From Canna indica (taxonomy: Eukaryota > Streptophyta > Magnoliopsida > Zingiberales > Cannaceae), in the NCBI GenBank assembly GCA_034359265.1, contig CP136890.1:101705501-101769500 (forward strand): a stretch of DNA of 64,000 nt. The letters are read 5' to 3'. The position numbers were made by a program, and so were the translations under genes. The notes under the pieces are model-generated. The model worked only from the letters and a program-made list of their open reading frames with translations, did not search any database and was not told the origin of the DNA. Below, piece after piece: positions 32,128 to 43,290 of this stretch (position 1 is its first letter; each line of letters begins with the position of its first letter).

Positions 32128-35100
32128 GATGCTGGAAGTTGGTTCTGCCTTTGCCTTTTCCTTTTCCTTATGCCTTGACAAGATCTGCTGCTGGAGTCAT
32201 ACAACATAAAACTACTGTTTACTTTTTATTTCTTAATTTACGTAATGGTTGCTGCCCACGAAAACAATTTTTCAGTCTTATGATATGGTGATGCTTATAC
32301 TTTATTCTCTGTATGGAAAATTATGATTGAGCGCCTTTACTTATTCTTTCTGTGCACAACCCAACCATGGTATTCATAAATTTAGCTATTATGTTAGATT
32401 CATTGATGAGTTGAACTATTTTGGTTTACATTCGTAAAATTTTCCTTGTTGCCTTGCATGATTTGCATCTCATGTTCAATACTCATTCTGCAATCTTTTC
32501 AGTGGAAATCTGTTGTGCGCGTCTTGCTTGTAATGATTTTAGGATGTAAACTGTGAATGTCGACGAGACCTTTTAAATGTGTAACACGGATAGTAATTCA
32601 AAGATGGTACAGTACTGTGATTTGGAATTTGATGACTGTCTTGGATTGCTTTTGTGTTAATCAGGAATTCAATGGTTCTTTTAGATACCAGAATATCTGT
32701 TCCTTCAGCAATTTTTATATTGAAGCCTATACAATCTTGCCTTTGGTTTTGCATTGACCTGCAAATAATTTCTGTAATGTGATTGAATTTAGTTCTGTAA
32801 TAGTGTGCAAAATGGGAGTTTGCAATTTGTAGTTGTTTATTCTTTTTGGTCTTAAGTTTGTTTAATACTTGTAAGTGTTCTCCAGTACCATTCCGAGGTG
32901 TTCGCATTGTTAGATACACTGAGTAATATAAATTGTAAAATTATTAGTTTGACTATAGTTTGATTACCCTTAATGACCAGAATAATATTTTATAGTTCAA
33001 GTGTGCTACAACACTAGCCAACCGTGGGTAGCACACTTGGTGGCAACATCTAGTATGTTTTCTAGAGATCTATGGTTCAAATCATAATATGTTTCCTAGA
33101 GATCTATCGTTCCAATCATAATATGGTCACCTATCATAATTTTCTATCTTTATCATAGGAAAAAAAAGTGTGCTACAACACTATTAGGAGTGGAATCTAT
33201 ATTATGTTGTTTGGTATGATATCAAAATGCTGAATTAAATGTTTTACCAAAATGCTCAATCTTTTTATAACATAAGAAGTCTCATGTTAATCCTTGTTCA
33301 ATTTTTTTTATTTACCTATGTAGTTATGATGTGACAGAAAATCGATAAAATTTTTTTTCTCTTTTTTTTTTCGTCTTCCTCATCTGGCAACCTTGTCCTC
33401 TCCCTCTTTGACTAGCGATCTTTTACTCAAGCATTCTTCTTCTCATTGGGCAAACTCTCCCCTTTTCCTCCACCCCCTTTTCTCTAGCAAGAAAAAGAAG
33501 CGAGGAGAAGTAATCGGTTGCAGCAGGACGAAAAGAAAAGAAAAATATTGTTATTATTTTTCTGCAAGTCGTAGCATTATTTAAGCTAGTGGTTGATTTT
33601 TGCCTTAGTATTATTTAAGCAAGTTGGTGATTGATTCTTGTCCTAGCATTATTTAAGCAAGTTAGTGATTGATTTTTGGACGAAGGTTTAACAAAGCTTA
33701 TTGTAGTCTTCTGGAAAGTGATGTCTCAACTCTAATGTTACCAAAGATTAGAGTATTCCATGTTGTTATCCCTTTAGATCATAATTATCATTTTCCTTTC
33801 CCCTAATCTTGATTTTCTTGAATGAGATAATTTGGAAGTTTATTTTATAATCAATCAATTATTCATATTTTCATTTTTATGATGATTAAGAATTTAGATT
33901 GATTATGTTGTATCAAATACAGGCGAAAATAATTTGTAGTACTGCGATTTAGTTGGACATTCAAATTCTACTAAATGTTGTGTTGGTTAATACTAGTTTA
34001 TGAGTATACTACTATTAACTTCATGTTAAGGCCTATAAAATGTTGATAGGTAATAATTAATATCAATACAAGACTTTGTTCTCGAGTTGATGTGGGAGTT
34101 TATCTAAGAAAGGACTTGAGGTTAAGCCGCCTACTGAGATAGACTTCATATGGTTTCATATACTATTGACCAAGGTACGTGATTTTTTTGTTGATTCAAG
34201 TTGAGTATTGATAATAACTTCAAGGATGAATGAAAATAATTAACCTCAACTTAAATTTATATTTATATAATATTATCTAACTTATATTTATATAATATTC
34301 ATATATTTATATTTCATTCAATTCTGGATCTTTGGATATTTCTTAGAAAATACCAAACTCGGATGAAAATCATGAAATATACGTGAAAGAATTAAGAAAT
34401 TAAATTAAATTAAGAAAAAAAGTTAAATATTTAATAAATAATAATATAAGCTACAAAGTAATGATTCCTTTTGGAGTTTAAAAATTTAAAAATTTAAAAA
34501 AGCAAAGATATTTGTTTAATTTAGACTTTTGAATTTTCTTTAAATTAAAGTAAAATGAAATTAACCATTTTGTAGAAATAAAATATTTAATAGGTAATAT
34601 ATAAAATATAATACATTACTGAATATTTAAGGTAATATTCATACCGAACAAGTTATTAATAATAAACTCAAAAAATGGACCAAATTAAATAGATTAAATT
34701 CTAATATATATAGATATATCAAAAATAAAATAAAATTTTCAAATGTAATTTGTTGAAATGAATAAAAAATTAAAAGAAAGAACATTATTATTAATCATCA
34801 ATAATAAGAAACTAACTTGTTATTGATGATTAATTAGTTTGTCGTCCTAGTTTGATGAAATCACATTTTGCTTCTGTTTCTAATTTGGTTGTGTTAAATA
34901 TGAATATGACTCGAGATATATTGCTCATTTTATTCCGTGAGATCTTGTTGATATCCAAGTATCCAACTACGTACGCGTTGTACTTACATTAATTGGAATT
35001 AAACAACTACAAAAAATCTAAATAAATAGAATGATAATAACAAGAACCGAGGAGAAGATGTAACAGAGTGATTTCAAGGTTTAACATTGAGTAATTAAAA

Positions 35101-35241
35101 GGAAAGTTTTGTCAAATAATAACAGCGTGCGGAGAGCAGAAATTTCGATGCCTTTATTGATTCTTTGGCCAATTAATTGTAAAGTAGGAAAGCTTCGCAG
35201 TCAGCTCAAGAGGAAATGTAGCGCAGATCATCAATTGGCAG
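32128..35241. other. 3-prime flank of eIF1A copy 2 and AT-rich intergenic DNA
   Basis: The sequence to about 32880 is homologous to the flank of eIF1A copy 1. Beyond that no gene is seen. At 33000-33180 short words are repeated ('cctagagatctat' near 33060-33110, 'gtgtgctacaacacta' near 33001 and 33168). At 33580-33670 there are three direct repeats of 'agtattatttaagca'-like sequence. A perfect 13-bp stem pairs 34792-34804 with 34820-34832. Positions 34428-34770 are homologous to 47930-48270. The last few hundred bases match the downstream flank of the other F-box copies. Confidence 0.5.
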
Positions 35242-36547
35242 CTACTGTAAGTTCCCTATTCGGACCAAATTGTTGTAATCCAAGTATACATATCGTCTTG
35301 GTACACACCCCTTATCTAATTCATTAGCCACGAGTAATTTTCTCGTCTTCAAATCATAACAAACCAGCTTTGATTTCTCCCAAAATGATTTATGCTGAGT
35401 CAGGTAGATTTTGTCATCTCCTATGAATCCGAACGTGACGGAAAGGTAGCTATCGAGATCTTCTAAAACAATATCCAAGGCGAGCCGATGCCGGTTCACC
35501 CACTCTCCAACCCCGTCCATCGTCCATATCAGTAACGCATTGTCCTTCAGGTACTGAGTGCATGTCAAGATGCTCTGATCATATGTCACCTCAAGCATCT
35601 GATATTTCAGGTTCCTCGGCTATGGTGCGTAACCTGCTGCCTCATTCTCAAGATCGTACCAGATCACGTAGTCGTTGGCCTTCCAATACAAAATGCCTCG
35701 TGCATACAAACCAAAACCTTCAACAATGTGGAGGTCATTCACTGTGAGTTTTTGATTTGAAACCGCCCACTCTCCGGTGTGCGAGGAGAAGATCACGAAT
35801 GAGTACTCCTTCCTAATCCCAAACACTCCTCTTTGGCGTGTAAGTGTTTCAACGATCCATGCGACTTTGTAGCGAGCAGGACTTCTCTTCAAATCGAACG
35901 CTAATCCCGCATGACAACAGCTCCTGTAGCCGCGAATTTCGGGAATAATGTGGCCTTGCTTTGTCACTTGATTACACACGTAGAAGAAGACATGGGAATC
36001 TGATCGTAGTAAGATCAAGAAGAGGTCGTCCGTGGAGGAAATCTCGAACAGCATATTCGCGACGCCGCGGTACGAGAGTTCGAAAGAGTCGACGGAGGTG
36101 TTGGTTGGCAGGAACCCGAGGACGCCCTTCTTGTGGTAGACGACAAAGGAGGAGATCATCGGCGGCCTGTGACGGCACTGCTCGGCTAAGCTAGAAAATT
36201 ATTTCAGAAAAGGCAAAATATAAAATCATACCTAAAAGAATATTTTATAATATTTTTAGAAAAAATAATTTAATATATTTATATAATAAAATATTAAAAA
36301 ATATATATAATATATAAGATGAACCAATCTCAAGAAGGGCAATTGTCCCCCTAAGATTAAGCTGGCTCCGCCCTTGCTCGTGCGCGAAATGGAGGTTGTC
36401 GGAGATGAGGCGGCACCACATCCTGCACACCAACTTCAACCTAGCCAGCGCCTTGACGGGTATTCGTGGGAGGATGCTGTAGTGGAGAATTTCTTCCGGC
36501 AGCCGCTCGGCGGATAGAGAGAGAGCAATTAGCGATTCGTTCGCCAT
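35242..36547 (-). pseudogene. F-box gene copy 1, interrupted
   Basis: The start MANESLIALSLSAERLPEE (ATG at 36547) and the F-box are present. After the HFAHEQ motif the frame is interrupted by a 189-base insertion (36185-36373). Beyond it the C-terminal region resumes with MISSFVVYHKKGVLGFLPTN. It is cut again by a TAG at 35620-35622, where the intact copies have a sense codon in the GYAPWPSS / GYAPLPGS region. A 9-base deletion follows. The remainder runs in frame to 35242. The intact relatives are at 39587-40723 and 44760-45905. It cannot make a full F-box protein, though a C-terminal fragment could in principle be translated. Confidence 0.88.
36185..36373. mobile_element. Small hAT-like insertion in F-box copy 1
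   Basis: This 189-base AT-rich insertion interrupts F-box copy 1. It is bracketed by CTGCTCG (36178-36184) and TTGCTCG (36374-36380), where the intact genes have a single CTGCTCG. The right end, GCTGGCTCCGCCC, is a common end of plant hAT-type MITEs. The left end, GCTAAGCTAG, pairs with it only weakly. Confidence 0.55.
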
Positions 36548-36759
36548 TGATAACTCTCAAGTCTAAGACATATATAGATATATATATACTCATCAAGTTT
36601 CTAAATTTCTTATCATGTGTTTTGACCTGGCACTAGCGCTTATTTTGGTAAAAATAAATAAAAATTTTAATATTTTTTTTCAATTTGATTCTTATATTTT
36701 AAAAATCTCAAATTATTTTTTTAAAAATTAATTCTAATTTAATTAATTTACTTAAATTA

Positions 36760-37240
36760 AAAGATAGATTAAAAACGGCAGAATTTTAGGTGTAATTAAT
36801 GATTCTTTTAAATGATAAAAAAATTATTAATTTCAAATTTTATTAATTATGTTGGTTTAATTTTCAAAATTTTGAATATAATTGATTATGTCTGCTAAAT
36901 TTTTAAAATTTTGAATATATTTAATTATTTTGAAAAAAGAAAAAGAATATATTTAATTATGATTACTTAATTTGATCAATTTAGAATCTTATTAATTATG
37001 CTCGCTTAATTGTCAAAATTTTGAATCCAATTAATTGCGCATGATTAATTTTCAATTTTTTAAATTTATTTAGTTATGTCTACTTAATTTCAAATGTTAT
37101 TTTCCATGCATAATTACTTCGGTTTAATTTGGTCAATTTTCAAAATAAATATTAATTTTGAAATTTATTAATTAAATGCCTAATTTTTAAATTTTTGAAT
37201 ATATTTAATTATGTCTGCTTAATTTTCATTTTTATCTTCC
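36760..37240. repeat. AT-rich degenerate tandem repeat, F-box copy 1 spacer
   Basis: The segment consists of diverged repeats, roughly 40-50 bases long, built on TTAATTATGTCTGCTTAATT followed by a TTTTCAAAATTTTGAAT-like part. The same motif fills the spacers beyond the other three F-box copies (41130-41480, 46300-46970, 51950-52440), so it belongs to the amplified unit. Confidence 0.7.
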
Positions 37241-37619
37241 CTCTATAATTATCAATTCTTTCCAAGACATTAATATTTGTCATTAAAATTGGATTATCTA
37301 ATGATTAGTTCCAATTTCCACGACATGTTCGCTTTTTTCAAGTGAAAAAATGACATGCACAAAGGTGGGCAGAGAAGAAATGACCATTGCGGATGGGGAC
37401 AACAGGATTCTAACTAGACAATAATATGGAAATTGAGATGTTAATAATAACAGATTGAAAATATATGTAAAAATACAACACATGAAAGCAGGAGAAAAAT
37501 TTAACAAGCGTGCCTGGTGAATTACACAGCCAAATGTGGCCAATTAAAATGCAAGTGAATCCGAGCAGTTGAATGAACTGCCGAATATTATTGACAAATT
37601 AAACAACAATGCATTAGCA

Positions 37620-37877
37620 CTAGCAAGTAGTGATGACTTCATCAAGGTACATTTGAATATTGCTTAGCTCCTCTTCTAGCTTTTCTGATACAATTCATGA
37701 GCAATCTTTGATGTCAGAGAGCATTGGACATCTATTATTATCCAACAATTGGTTTAATTTTTGTTTTGTCAAATCGTGCTTAGCTTTTACATCATCTAAT
37801 TTTCTCAAATCCTGTTGCATTATTTCCTCGCATAATAGAATCTCACCTTCTTTCAAGTCCAACCCAAAGACATAGTG
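37620..37877 (-). pseudogene. Kinesin 3-prime end fragment 1
   Basis: This stretch is nearly identical to 52824-53075, the last roughly 80 codons of the kinesin gene, including the [11 protein letters not shown] region and the stop. Homology stops abruptly near 37877. The flank on the other side (37270-37620) matches the kinesin 3-prime flank at 52480-52823. No motor or upstream exon is present. It is a truncated by-product of the F-box locus duplication. Confidence 0.88.
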
Positions 37878-39030
37878 CAAACTAGTTTACTATGCCAATA
37901 ACTCTTGTTGATTGGACGACTCATTTCATATCATTTTGGTTTTTATAATAGCCATTCACCAACTGATGTAAAATATATTGCATTTTGATTCCTCTGGTTT
38001 TGCATTATAGTATATAAACTTGCTGTGTTAGCCAATTTCCTCCATATCTAGTTTCTGATTTTCTAGTCTGATCAGTTTGTTCTCTTTGGTTTTGATAACT
38101 ATTTTCATTTTGTGTGAAAATTTCAAAATTCAGTATCTTTGTTCTGGTTGGTTTGGTTTCAAATACATTGAGAAGTTTATATAACAAGCAATTTGATTAA
38201 ATGCCTCATATTTGATATGGAAGATTCTTCCTTGGGAAATAATGAGTTCAATAACTTCAATCAGAATTCAGAAATAATGAGTTCTGATTTTTTGCTGAAA
38301 TAAGTACTCTTTTAGTCAATTGTACTTGGGTTGTTTAATTTATAATTGTTGTACCATTAGCTAATAAAAATTGCGTTGGCTGACTACTAAATTGCTTGCA
38401 AGCAGATCACGTGAGATTAACAATCTTCATTAGCATACTTAATACTATATTAACAAAATTAGTAGCCTTTGGAATTTGTTTTTCTGGCTTTCAGCTTGAT
38501 ATACAAGGAAGGAACTACTAATTCTTTCCCTTCTATAATAATTTATCTGAAGTCTGCTGGAAATGTCTTTTGTATGGGTGTACTTATTTATATATTTATT
38601 CAGGTCGATTTTACTAATTCTTGAAATAAATATATTGCTAGTAGTTGGATGATAAATTTATTACCTCATCTAATTGCAAAAGTTGGTCTAACTGGAGAAG
38701 ACAAGGTGTTCAGAAGTTATGGAGATTGGGTTTGTTTTGAGGATGGTTATTTTGTAAATTGTAGCGTTCTGTTTTTAGCTACTAGTTTATGTTTCAATCC
38801 TGAAATTGTCAAAGGTGTTTCACCTTCTTCTTTGAAGCATTCAGATGTAAGTAGAAGAATAGATGCTCCTAATTATAAGGAGGTCTCTGGTTCTACTTCC
38901 TTTAGGTGGAATAAGGATACGCAATATCTTCAATTCTCAATGGTACTCAGCTCTACCTAGGGGAAAATGATGGCATGCGGTTTTCTGACGTGACGGCCAG
39001 TGACCCTATGCTTTCACCATCCGAAATCGG
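37878..39030. repeat. Duplicated spacer segment (partner at 43381-44330)
   Basis: From about 37971 onward this DNA is closely similar to 43381-44330, with small indels. No known gene is recognised. It contains the open frame listed at 38649-38960 and short minus-strand frames of no known family. A short tail piece of the same segment recurs near 49870-49960. Confidence 0.7.
38649..38960 (+). other. Unidentified open frame in the duplicated spacer
   Basis: A 103-residue frame (contains LIAKVGLTGEDKVFRSYGDW and NCSVLFLATSLCFNPEIVKG) has protein-like composition but matches no family I recognise. Its duplicate at about 44004-44290 is broken by a TAG in the SYGDW region and by indels. It may be a captured exon of another gene or of an old element. 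Its neighbours are an F-box gene and a kinesin fragment. There is no evidence that it is expressed. Confidence 0.3.
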
Positions 39031-39259
39031 AAAAAACTTATATGGGTAGTCTGCTCATATAAATCTCTATGAACGAGTGGATATGAGCTTTAAGCGACTA
39101 AACATGGATAGAAAAGGAATGGATATGTTCATATTCATTAATTCCTTTTCTATCCATGTTCATATCCATTCCTTTTCTATTCATGTTCAGTCGCTTAAAG
39201 CCCATATCCACTCATTCATAGGTTTTCTATGGGCAACCTGCCCATAGAAGTTGCACTCT
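39031..39259. mobile_element. Mutator-like MITE (foldback) copy 1
   Basis: Two arms of about 90 bases pair almost completely. The left arm contains GAGTGGATATGAGCTTTAAG and the right arm its reverse complement. The insertion is flanked by CCGAAATCGG (39021-39030) and CCGAAATCTG (39260-39269). The homologous duplicated segment near 44330 has a single uninterrupted 'cccagaaatctg' site. A 9-10-bp target duplication with long inverted repeats fits a Mutator-derived MITE. No coding capacity. Confidence 0.78.
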
Positions 39260-39586
39260 CCGAAATCTGAATGAAATCTGACCTTTAGGTGAGTGATTCT
39301 TCTTTAAAAAAAACAAAAATAAGAATATGACATGAGATATGGGAGTTGCTCATTCTATTCTGGAGATCTTGTTGATATGGGAGTTCATTAATTAAGTAGT
39401 TAACAAAACTGTGTCCTTCAAATGAAGGCATTCTGTTGTACTTACATTAATTGGAATTAGTTAACCAACTACAAAAATCTCAAAAGCAAACTTAAATAAA
39501 TGGAATGATAAAAACAAGCACCTAGGAGAAGATGTAATTAACGGAGTGATTTCAAGAGGAAGTGTAGTGCAGATCATCAATCATAA

Positions 39587-40723
39587 TCAAGCAGTTGGTG
39601 ACTGCTGCAAGTTCCCTATTCTGGCCAAATTGTTGTAATCCAAATATACATATCCTCTTGTTTCCCACCGCTCACCCAATTCATTAGCCACAAGTTTTCT
39701 CGTCTTCAAATCATAACAAACCAGCTGCTTCGATTTCCTCCCATGTAATGAATGCAGAACCAGGTAGATTTTGTCATCTCCTCTGAATCCGAACGGGGCG
39801 TAAGCAAAGTAGCTACTGAGGTCTTGTTTAAAGTATCTACCGAGATCTTCTAAAACGACACCCGTGTCGAGCCGGTGCCGCTTCACCCACTCTCCAACCC
39901 CCTCCATCGTCCATATCAGTATCGCATCGTCCTCCAGGAACTGAGTGCATGTCAAGATGCTCTGATCATATGCCACCGCAAGCATCTGATGTTTCAGCTT
40001 CTCAGTACTGCTCGGCCATGGCGCGTAACCTGCTGCATCATTCTCAAGATCGTACCAGATCACGTAGCGATGGGCGTTCCAGTACATAATGCCCCGTCTA
40101 TACAAACCAAAACCTTTAACCCTAGGGAAGCGATTCAGTGTGAGTTTTTGATTTGAAACCGCCCACTCTCCGTTGTGCGAGGAGAAGATCTCGAATGAGA
40201 ATACTCCTTCTCGGTGTGTTTCAACCATGCATGCGACTCTGTAGCCAGCAGGCCTTCTCTTCGAATCGAACGCTAATCCCGCATGAGAACATCGCCTGCA
40301 TGAGCTGCTTGCGGGAACACAGTGGCCCTGCTTTGTCACTGGATTACACACGTAGAGGAAGCATTTGAAATGAGCTGATCGCAGATAGAGCAAGAGGAGG
40401 CCGTCCGTGGAGGAAATCTCCAACAGCCTATTCGCGACGCCGCAGTACGAGAGTTCGAAAGAGTCGACGGAGGTGTTGGTTGGCAGGAACCCGAGGACGC
40501 CATTCTTGTGGCAGACGATGAAGGAGGAGATCATCGGCGGCCCGTGGCGGGACTGCTCGTGCGCGAAATGGAGGTCGTCGGAGATGAGGCGGCACCACGT
40601 CTTGCACACCAACTTCAACCTGGCCAGCGCCTTGAAAGGTATCCGCGGGAGGATGCTGTAGTGGAGGATTTCTTCCGGCAGCCGCTCGGCGGATAGAGAG
40701 AGAGCAAGCGATTTGTTCGCCAT
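39587..40723 (-). CDS. F-box protein, copy 2 (intact)
   Basis: This single-exon gene encodes 378 residues. The F-box lies near the N-terminus (RLPEEILHYSILPRIPFKAL ... LKLVCKTWCRLISDDLHF, about residues 12-52). The rest is a propeller-like F-box-associated region with repeated aromatic motifs such as GFGLYRRGIMYW, YVIWYDLENDAAGYAPW and DKIYLVLHSL. F-box proteins of this kind act as substrate receptors of SCF ubiquitin ligases. The target is unknown. The ATG at 40723 starts MANKSLALSLS. A longer frame starting at a TTG upstream is not credible. A TA-rich TATA-like stretch lies 35-55 bases upstream. The gene is one of four related copies here and is unbroken. Confidence 0.88.
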   Translation of the reverse strand: MANKSLALSLSAERLPEEILHYSILPRIPFKALARLKLVCKTWCRLISDDLHFAHEQSRHGPPMISSFIVCHKNGVLGFLPTNTSVDSFELSYCGVANRLLEISSTDGLLLLYLRSAHFKCFLYVCNPVTKQGHCVPASSSCRRCSHAGLAFDSKRRPAGYRVACMVETHREGVFSFEIFSSHNGEWAVSNQKLTLNRFPRVKGFGLYRRGIMYWNAHRYVIWYDLENDAAGYAPWPSSTEKLKHQMLAVAYDQSILTCTQFLEDDAILIWTMEGVGEWVKRHRLDTGVVLEDLGRYFKQDLSSYFAYAPFGFRGDDKIYLVLHSLHGRKSKQLVCYDLKTRKLVANELGERWETRGYVYLDYNNLARIGNLQQSPTA

Positions 40724-40755
40724 TGATAACTCTTTCAAGGGATACTAAGACATAG

Positions 40756-40777
40756 ACATATATATATATATATATAC
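40756..40777 (-). promoter_or_regulatory. TATA-rich core promoter of F-box copy 2
   Basis: A run of about ten TA units lies 33-54 bases upstream of the ATG. Shorter or diverged versions lie at the same place upstream of F-box copies 1, 3 and 4. It may serve as the TATA element with a very short leader, or it may be only a microsatellite. Confidence 0.4.
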
Positions 40778-41129
40778 TCATCAAGTTTTTTAATTCCTTA
40801 TCATCTGTTTTGACCCGGCACTAGCGTTTATTTTGGTAAAAAAATGAAAGTTTTAATTATTATTTTTTTCAATTTGGTTCTTATATTTTAAAATATCAAT
40901 TTCTTTCAAAAAAAAAATAATTTAATCTTTTTAATTCAAACTATTCACTTTATTTAAACGCAAATAGATAAATATTTATAATTTTTTTTGCCAGCGTTTA
41001 TGGTTAAATTAACTCATTTTATTAATCATTAAATCTTTTCTATTTTATCCTTCGTTCAACTATTAGCAACAATTATCAAATGATAGGAATATTCACTTAT
41101 TTTTATACTTAAATTAAAAGATAGATTAA

Positions 41130-41480
41130 AAATAACAGAAGTTTAGGTGTAATTAATGATTCTTTTAAATGATAAAAAATATATTAATTATGTCCGTTTA
41201 ATTTCTAAATTTTTGAATAAAATTAATTAAGCATGTTTAATTTCCAAAATTTTGAATATATTAAATTATGATTACTTAATTTGATTAATTTAAAATCATA
41301 TTAATTATTAATTTTCAAATTTTTGAATTTTATTAATTATGCCCGTTTAATTTTCAAATTTTTGAATCCAATTAATCACGCATGATTAATTTCAAATTTT
41401 TTAATCCATTTAATCATGTCTACTTAATTTCAAATATTATTTTCCCTTCATAATTATGTTTGCTTAATTTGATTAATTTC
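41130..41480. repeat. AT-rich degenerate tandem repeat, F-box copy 2 spacer
   Basis: The same TTAATTATGTCCGTTTAATT / TTTCAAATTTTTGAAT motif family as in the other three spacers, in diverged tandem copies. It joins abruptly to kinesin exon sequence at about 41481. The kinesin 3-prime flank present in copy 1 and at the true gene is therefore deleted here. Confidence 0.68.
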
Positions 41481-42007
41481 AAATATTGCACTTCAACATT
41501 ATCAACTTGAGCAACATTTCCTTTCTCATTGTTATATAGTAGTACCCTGCACAAGTACATGAGTTCAATCAGTTTGTTGTTAATTATCCTCAAGAATAAT
41601 ATTAACTTTCAAACGCAACTCCTCATTTTCCTTGGCCAATGCAATAGCTATCTCATGTGCTTCCACTTCTCGCTGAGTTCTAACAGATCCTCAGAAGACT
41701 TGTCTGTTCCTGACAACATTGCAACGTTATTCAATTGTTCTTGAGTAGATTTCCTTTCTTCTTCAAGCTGCGAGACTAACTCATCTACACGCCTGTAAAT
41801 TCCAGAGTTAACACAATCAGTCACCGGACTTAAGATTCTTAAAGCACATCAAAAAAAAGTTACCACCATCTCTTTGAAGCCAATGCTGGAAATAATTAAC
41901 TGCAATGAATTCATGAGTATGTTCAAGTATTGATTATAATAAATACATAGTAGTGACTATTCACATACTCGATAGCATAACCTTAGCAAATAAATACGTT
42001 CAGTAAG
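41481..42007 (-). pseudogene. Kinesin internal fragment 2 (exon 21 start and intron)
   Basis: Homologous to 54575-55128 of the kinesin gene. It covers the first part of the last exon (the region encoding [21 protein letters not shown] sequence), its splice acceptor and part of the preceding intron. Compared with the true gene it has small insertions and lacks a block of about 40 bases. It ends at a copia-like insertion at 42013. No intact kinesin coding capacity remains. Confidence 0.85.
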
Positions 42008-42183
42008 ATTATTGTTGTGACTACGAGAAGAAGCGGAGAAGCAGCGTTACATAAAGATTCAAGCAACAGTAGATTACCTTTCGAATGTAATAAAGAGCTC
42101 TCGGTTAGATATGAGGGCATTGTTGTAATTTTCTTCTTTCCCTGTTTTTTGAAGTTTAAATACCGCGAACACCAGATTTGTAA

Positions 42184-42195
42184 TGGTATCAGAGC
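42184..42195 (+). other. Primer-binding site of the truncated copia element
   Basis: TGGTATCAGAGC is identical to the site in the complete element at 7685-7696. It defines the end of the presumed 5-prime LTR (about 42013-42183, short for a copia LTR). Its last bases, TTTGTAA, are not a standard CA end. Confidence 0.85.
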
Positions 42196-42273
42196 AGAAA
42201 GATTAGGGATCTGAAGCCAAATCGGATTCATTCCAGTTGACGGATCAAGGGCGCACGAATCGACAGATTGAAG

Positions 42274-43290
42274 ATGGCGAGAAATCGTCGAAACTCGGCG
42301 GCAAGATCTGCAACAGGCGAGTCGCAGAACAGCCTTGAGAGCATATCGTCAATCGAGATCAATGAAGTCGACGATAACCCCTTTGCTCTGCAAGGGAATG
42401 ATAATCCGGGTAGTGTCTTAGTTTCTTCTTTACTAATTGGTCATTCAAATTACCTGCCGTGGAGACAAGCTATGCTGATCTCATTGTCAGCGAAAAATAA
42501 AGTGGGATTTGTCAATGGTGCGATTGAAAAACCAGAAGAAAGCTCCCCCAAATATCGAGTTTGGGAACGTTGCAATGATATGGTAAAATCCTGGCTATTA
42601 CAGTCGATTTCACCTGGATTGAGCACCAGCGTCATTTATGCGAAGACGGCGGCCAAAATGTGGAGTGACCTAGAGATTAGATTCGTGCGAAGCAGTGAGC
42701 CCCGAATTTTTGAAATCAAGACACTCATCTGCACAACTTGTCAAGGGAACACGAACATTGCAGATTATTACACCAAATTGAAAGGATTATGGGACAAACT
42801 CGACGCAATTGACGCTGATAGTCGGATGATTGGAAGGGAAATACTCGAAAAAAATCGCCTCAGGCAATTCTTGATGGGGCTGAATGAGTGTTATGTGACT
42901 ATTCGGGGTGCGATTTTATTGATGAAACCATTGCCCGATAAAAATCAAGCATATGCAATGCTCGAGCAAGAAGAATCACAAAGAGTGAATGTCAATTCAG
43001 GAACTGAGAGTGTAGCCTTGAACAATATGGCTCAAGAGAATGCAAACTATTCCAAATTCAACAAAAACAAGTCTCAGATGGGCCAGAATCAGTTTGGCCA
43101 GAGAAAGTTTTGCGATTACTGTATGAGACCAGGGCATACAAGAGAAGACTGCTACAAAATACACGGCTACCCAACAGGCCACCAATTATACAAAGGGAAA
43201 CAAAAGAACAGTTATCAGCATGACAATAATCAATACCGCAATGACAAACAAGTGAACAATGCTCAAGCTAACAACCTGGAGAATTGTTGA
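42274..43290 (+). CDS. Copia gag protein, intact frame in a truncated element
   Basis: The frame of 338 residues starts MARNRRNSAARSATGESQ, parallel to the gag of the complete element. It contains the gag core (LPWRQAMLISLSAKNKVGFV ... VIYAKTAAKMWSDLEIRF ... FLMGLNECYVTIRGAI) and ends after one CCHC knuckle (CDYCMRPGHTREDC, about residues 280-293). A stop follows NNLENC. There is no pol region. It is unbroken, unlike the five-stop polyprotein at 3103-7613. Whether it is transcribed is unknown. It is a transposon gene, not a host gene. Confidence 0.82.
   Translation: MARNRRNSAARSATGESQNSLESISSIEINEVDDNPFALQGNDNPGSVLVSSLLIGHSNYLPWRQAMLISLSAKNKVGFVNGAIEKPEESSPKYRVWERCNDMVKSWLLQSISPGLSTSVIYAKTAAKMWSDLEIRFVRSSEPRIFEIKTLICTTCQGNTNIADYYTKLKGLWDKLDAIDADSRMIGREILEKNRLRQFLMGLNECYVTIRGAILLMKPLPDKNQAYAMLEQEESQRVNVNSGTESVALNNMAQENANYSKFNKNKSQMGQNQFGQRKFCDYCMRPGHTREDCYKIHGYPTGHQLYKGKQKNSYQHDNNQYRNDKQVNNAQANNLENC

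Noticed and set aside
34792..34832. Perfect 13-base stem-loop as a possible terminator or small-RNA hairpin
   Set aside because: It is short, AT-only in parts and in AT-rich DNA where such stems arise by chance.
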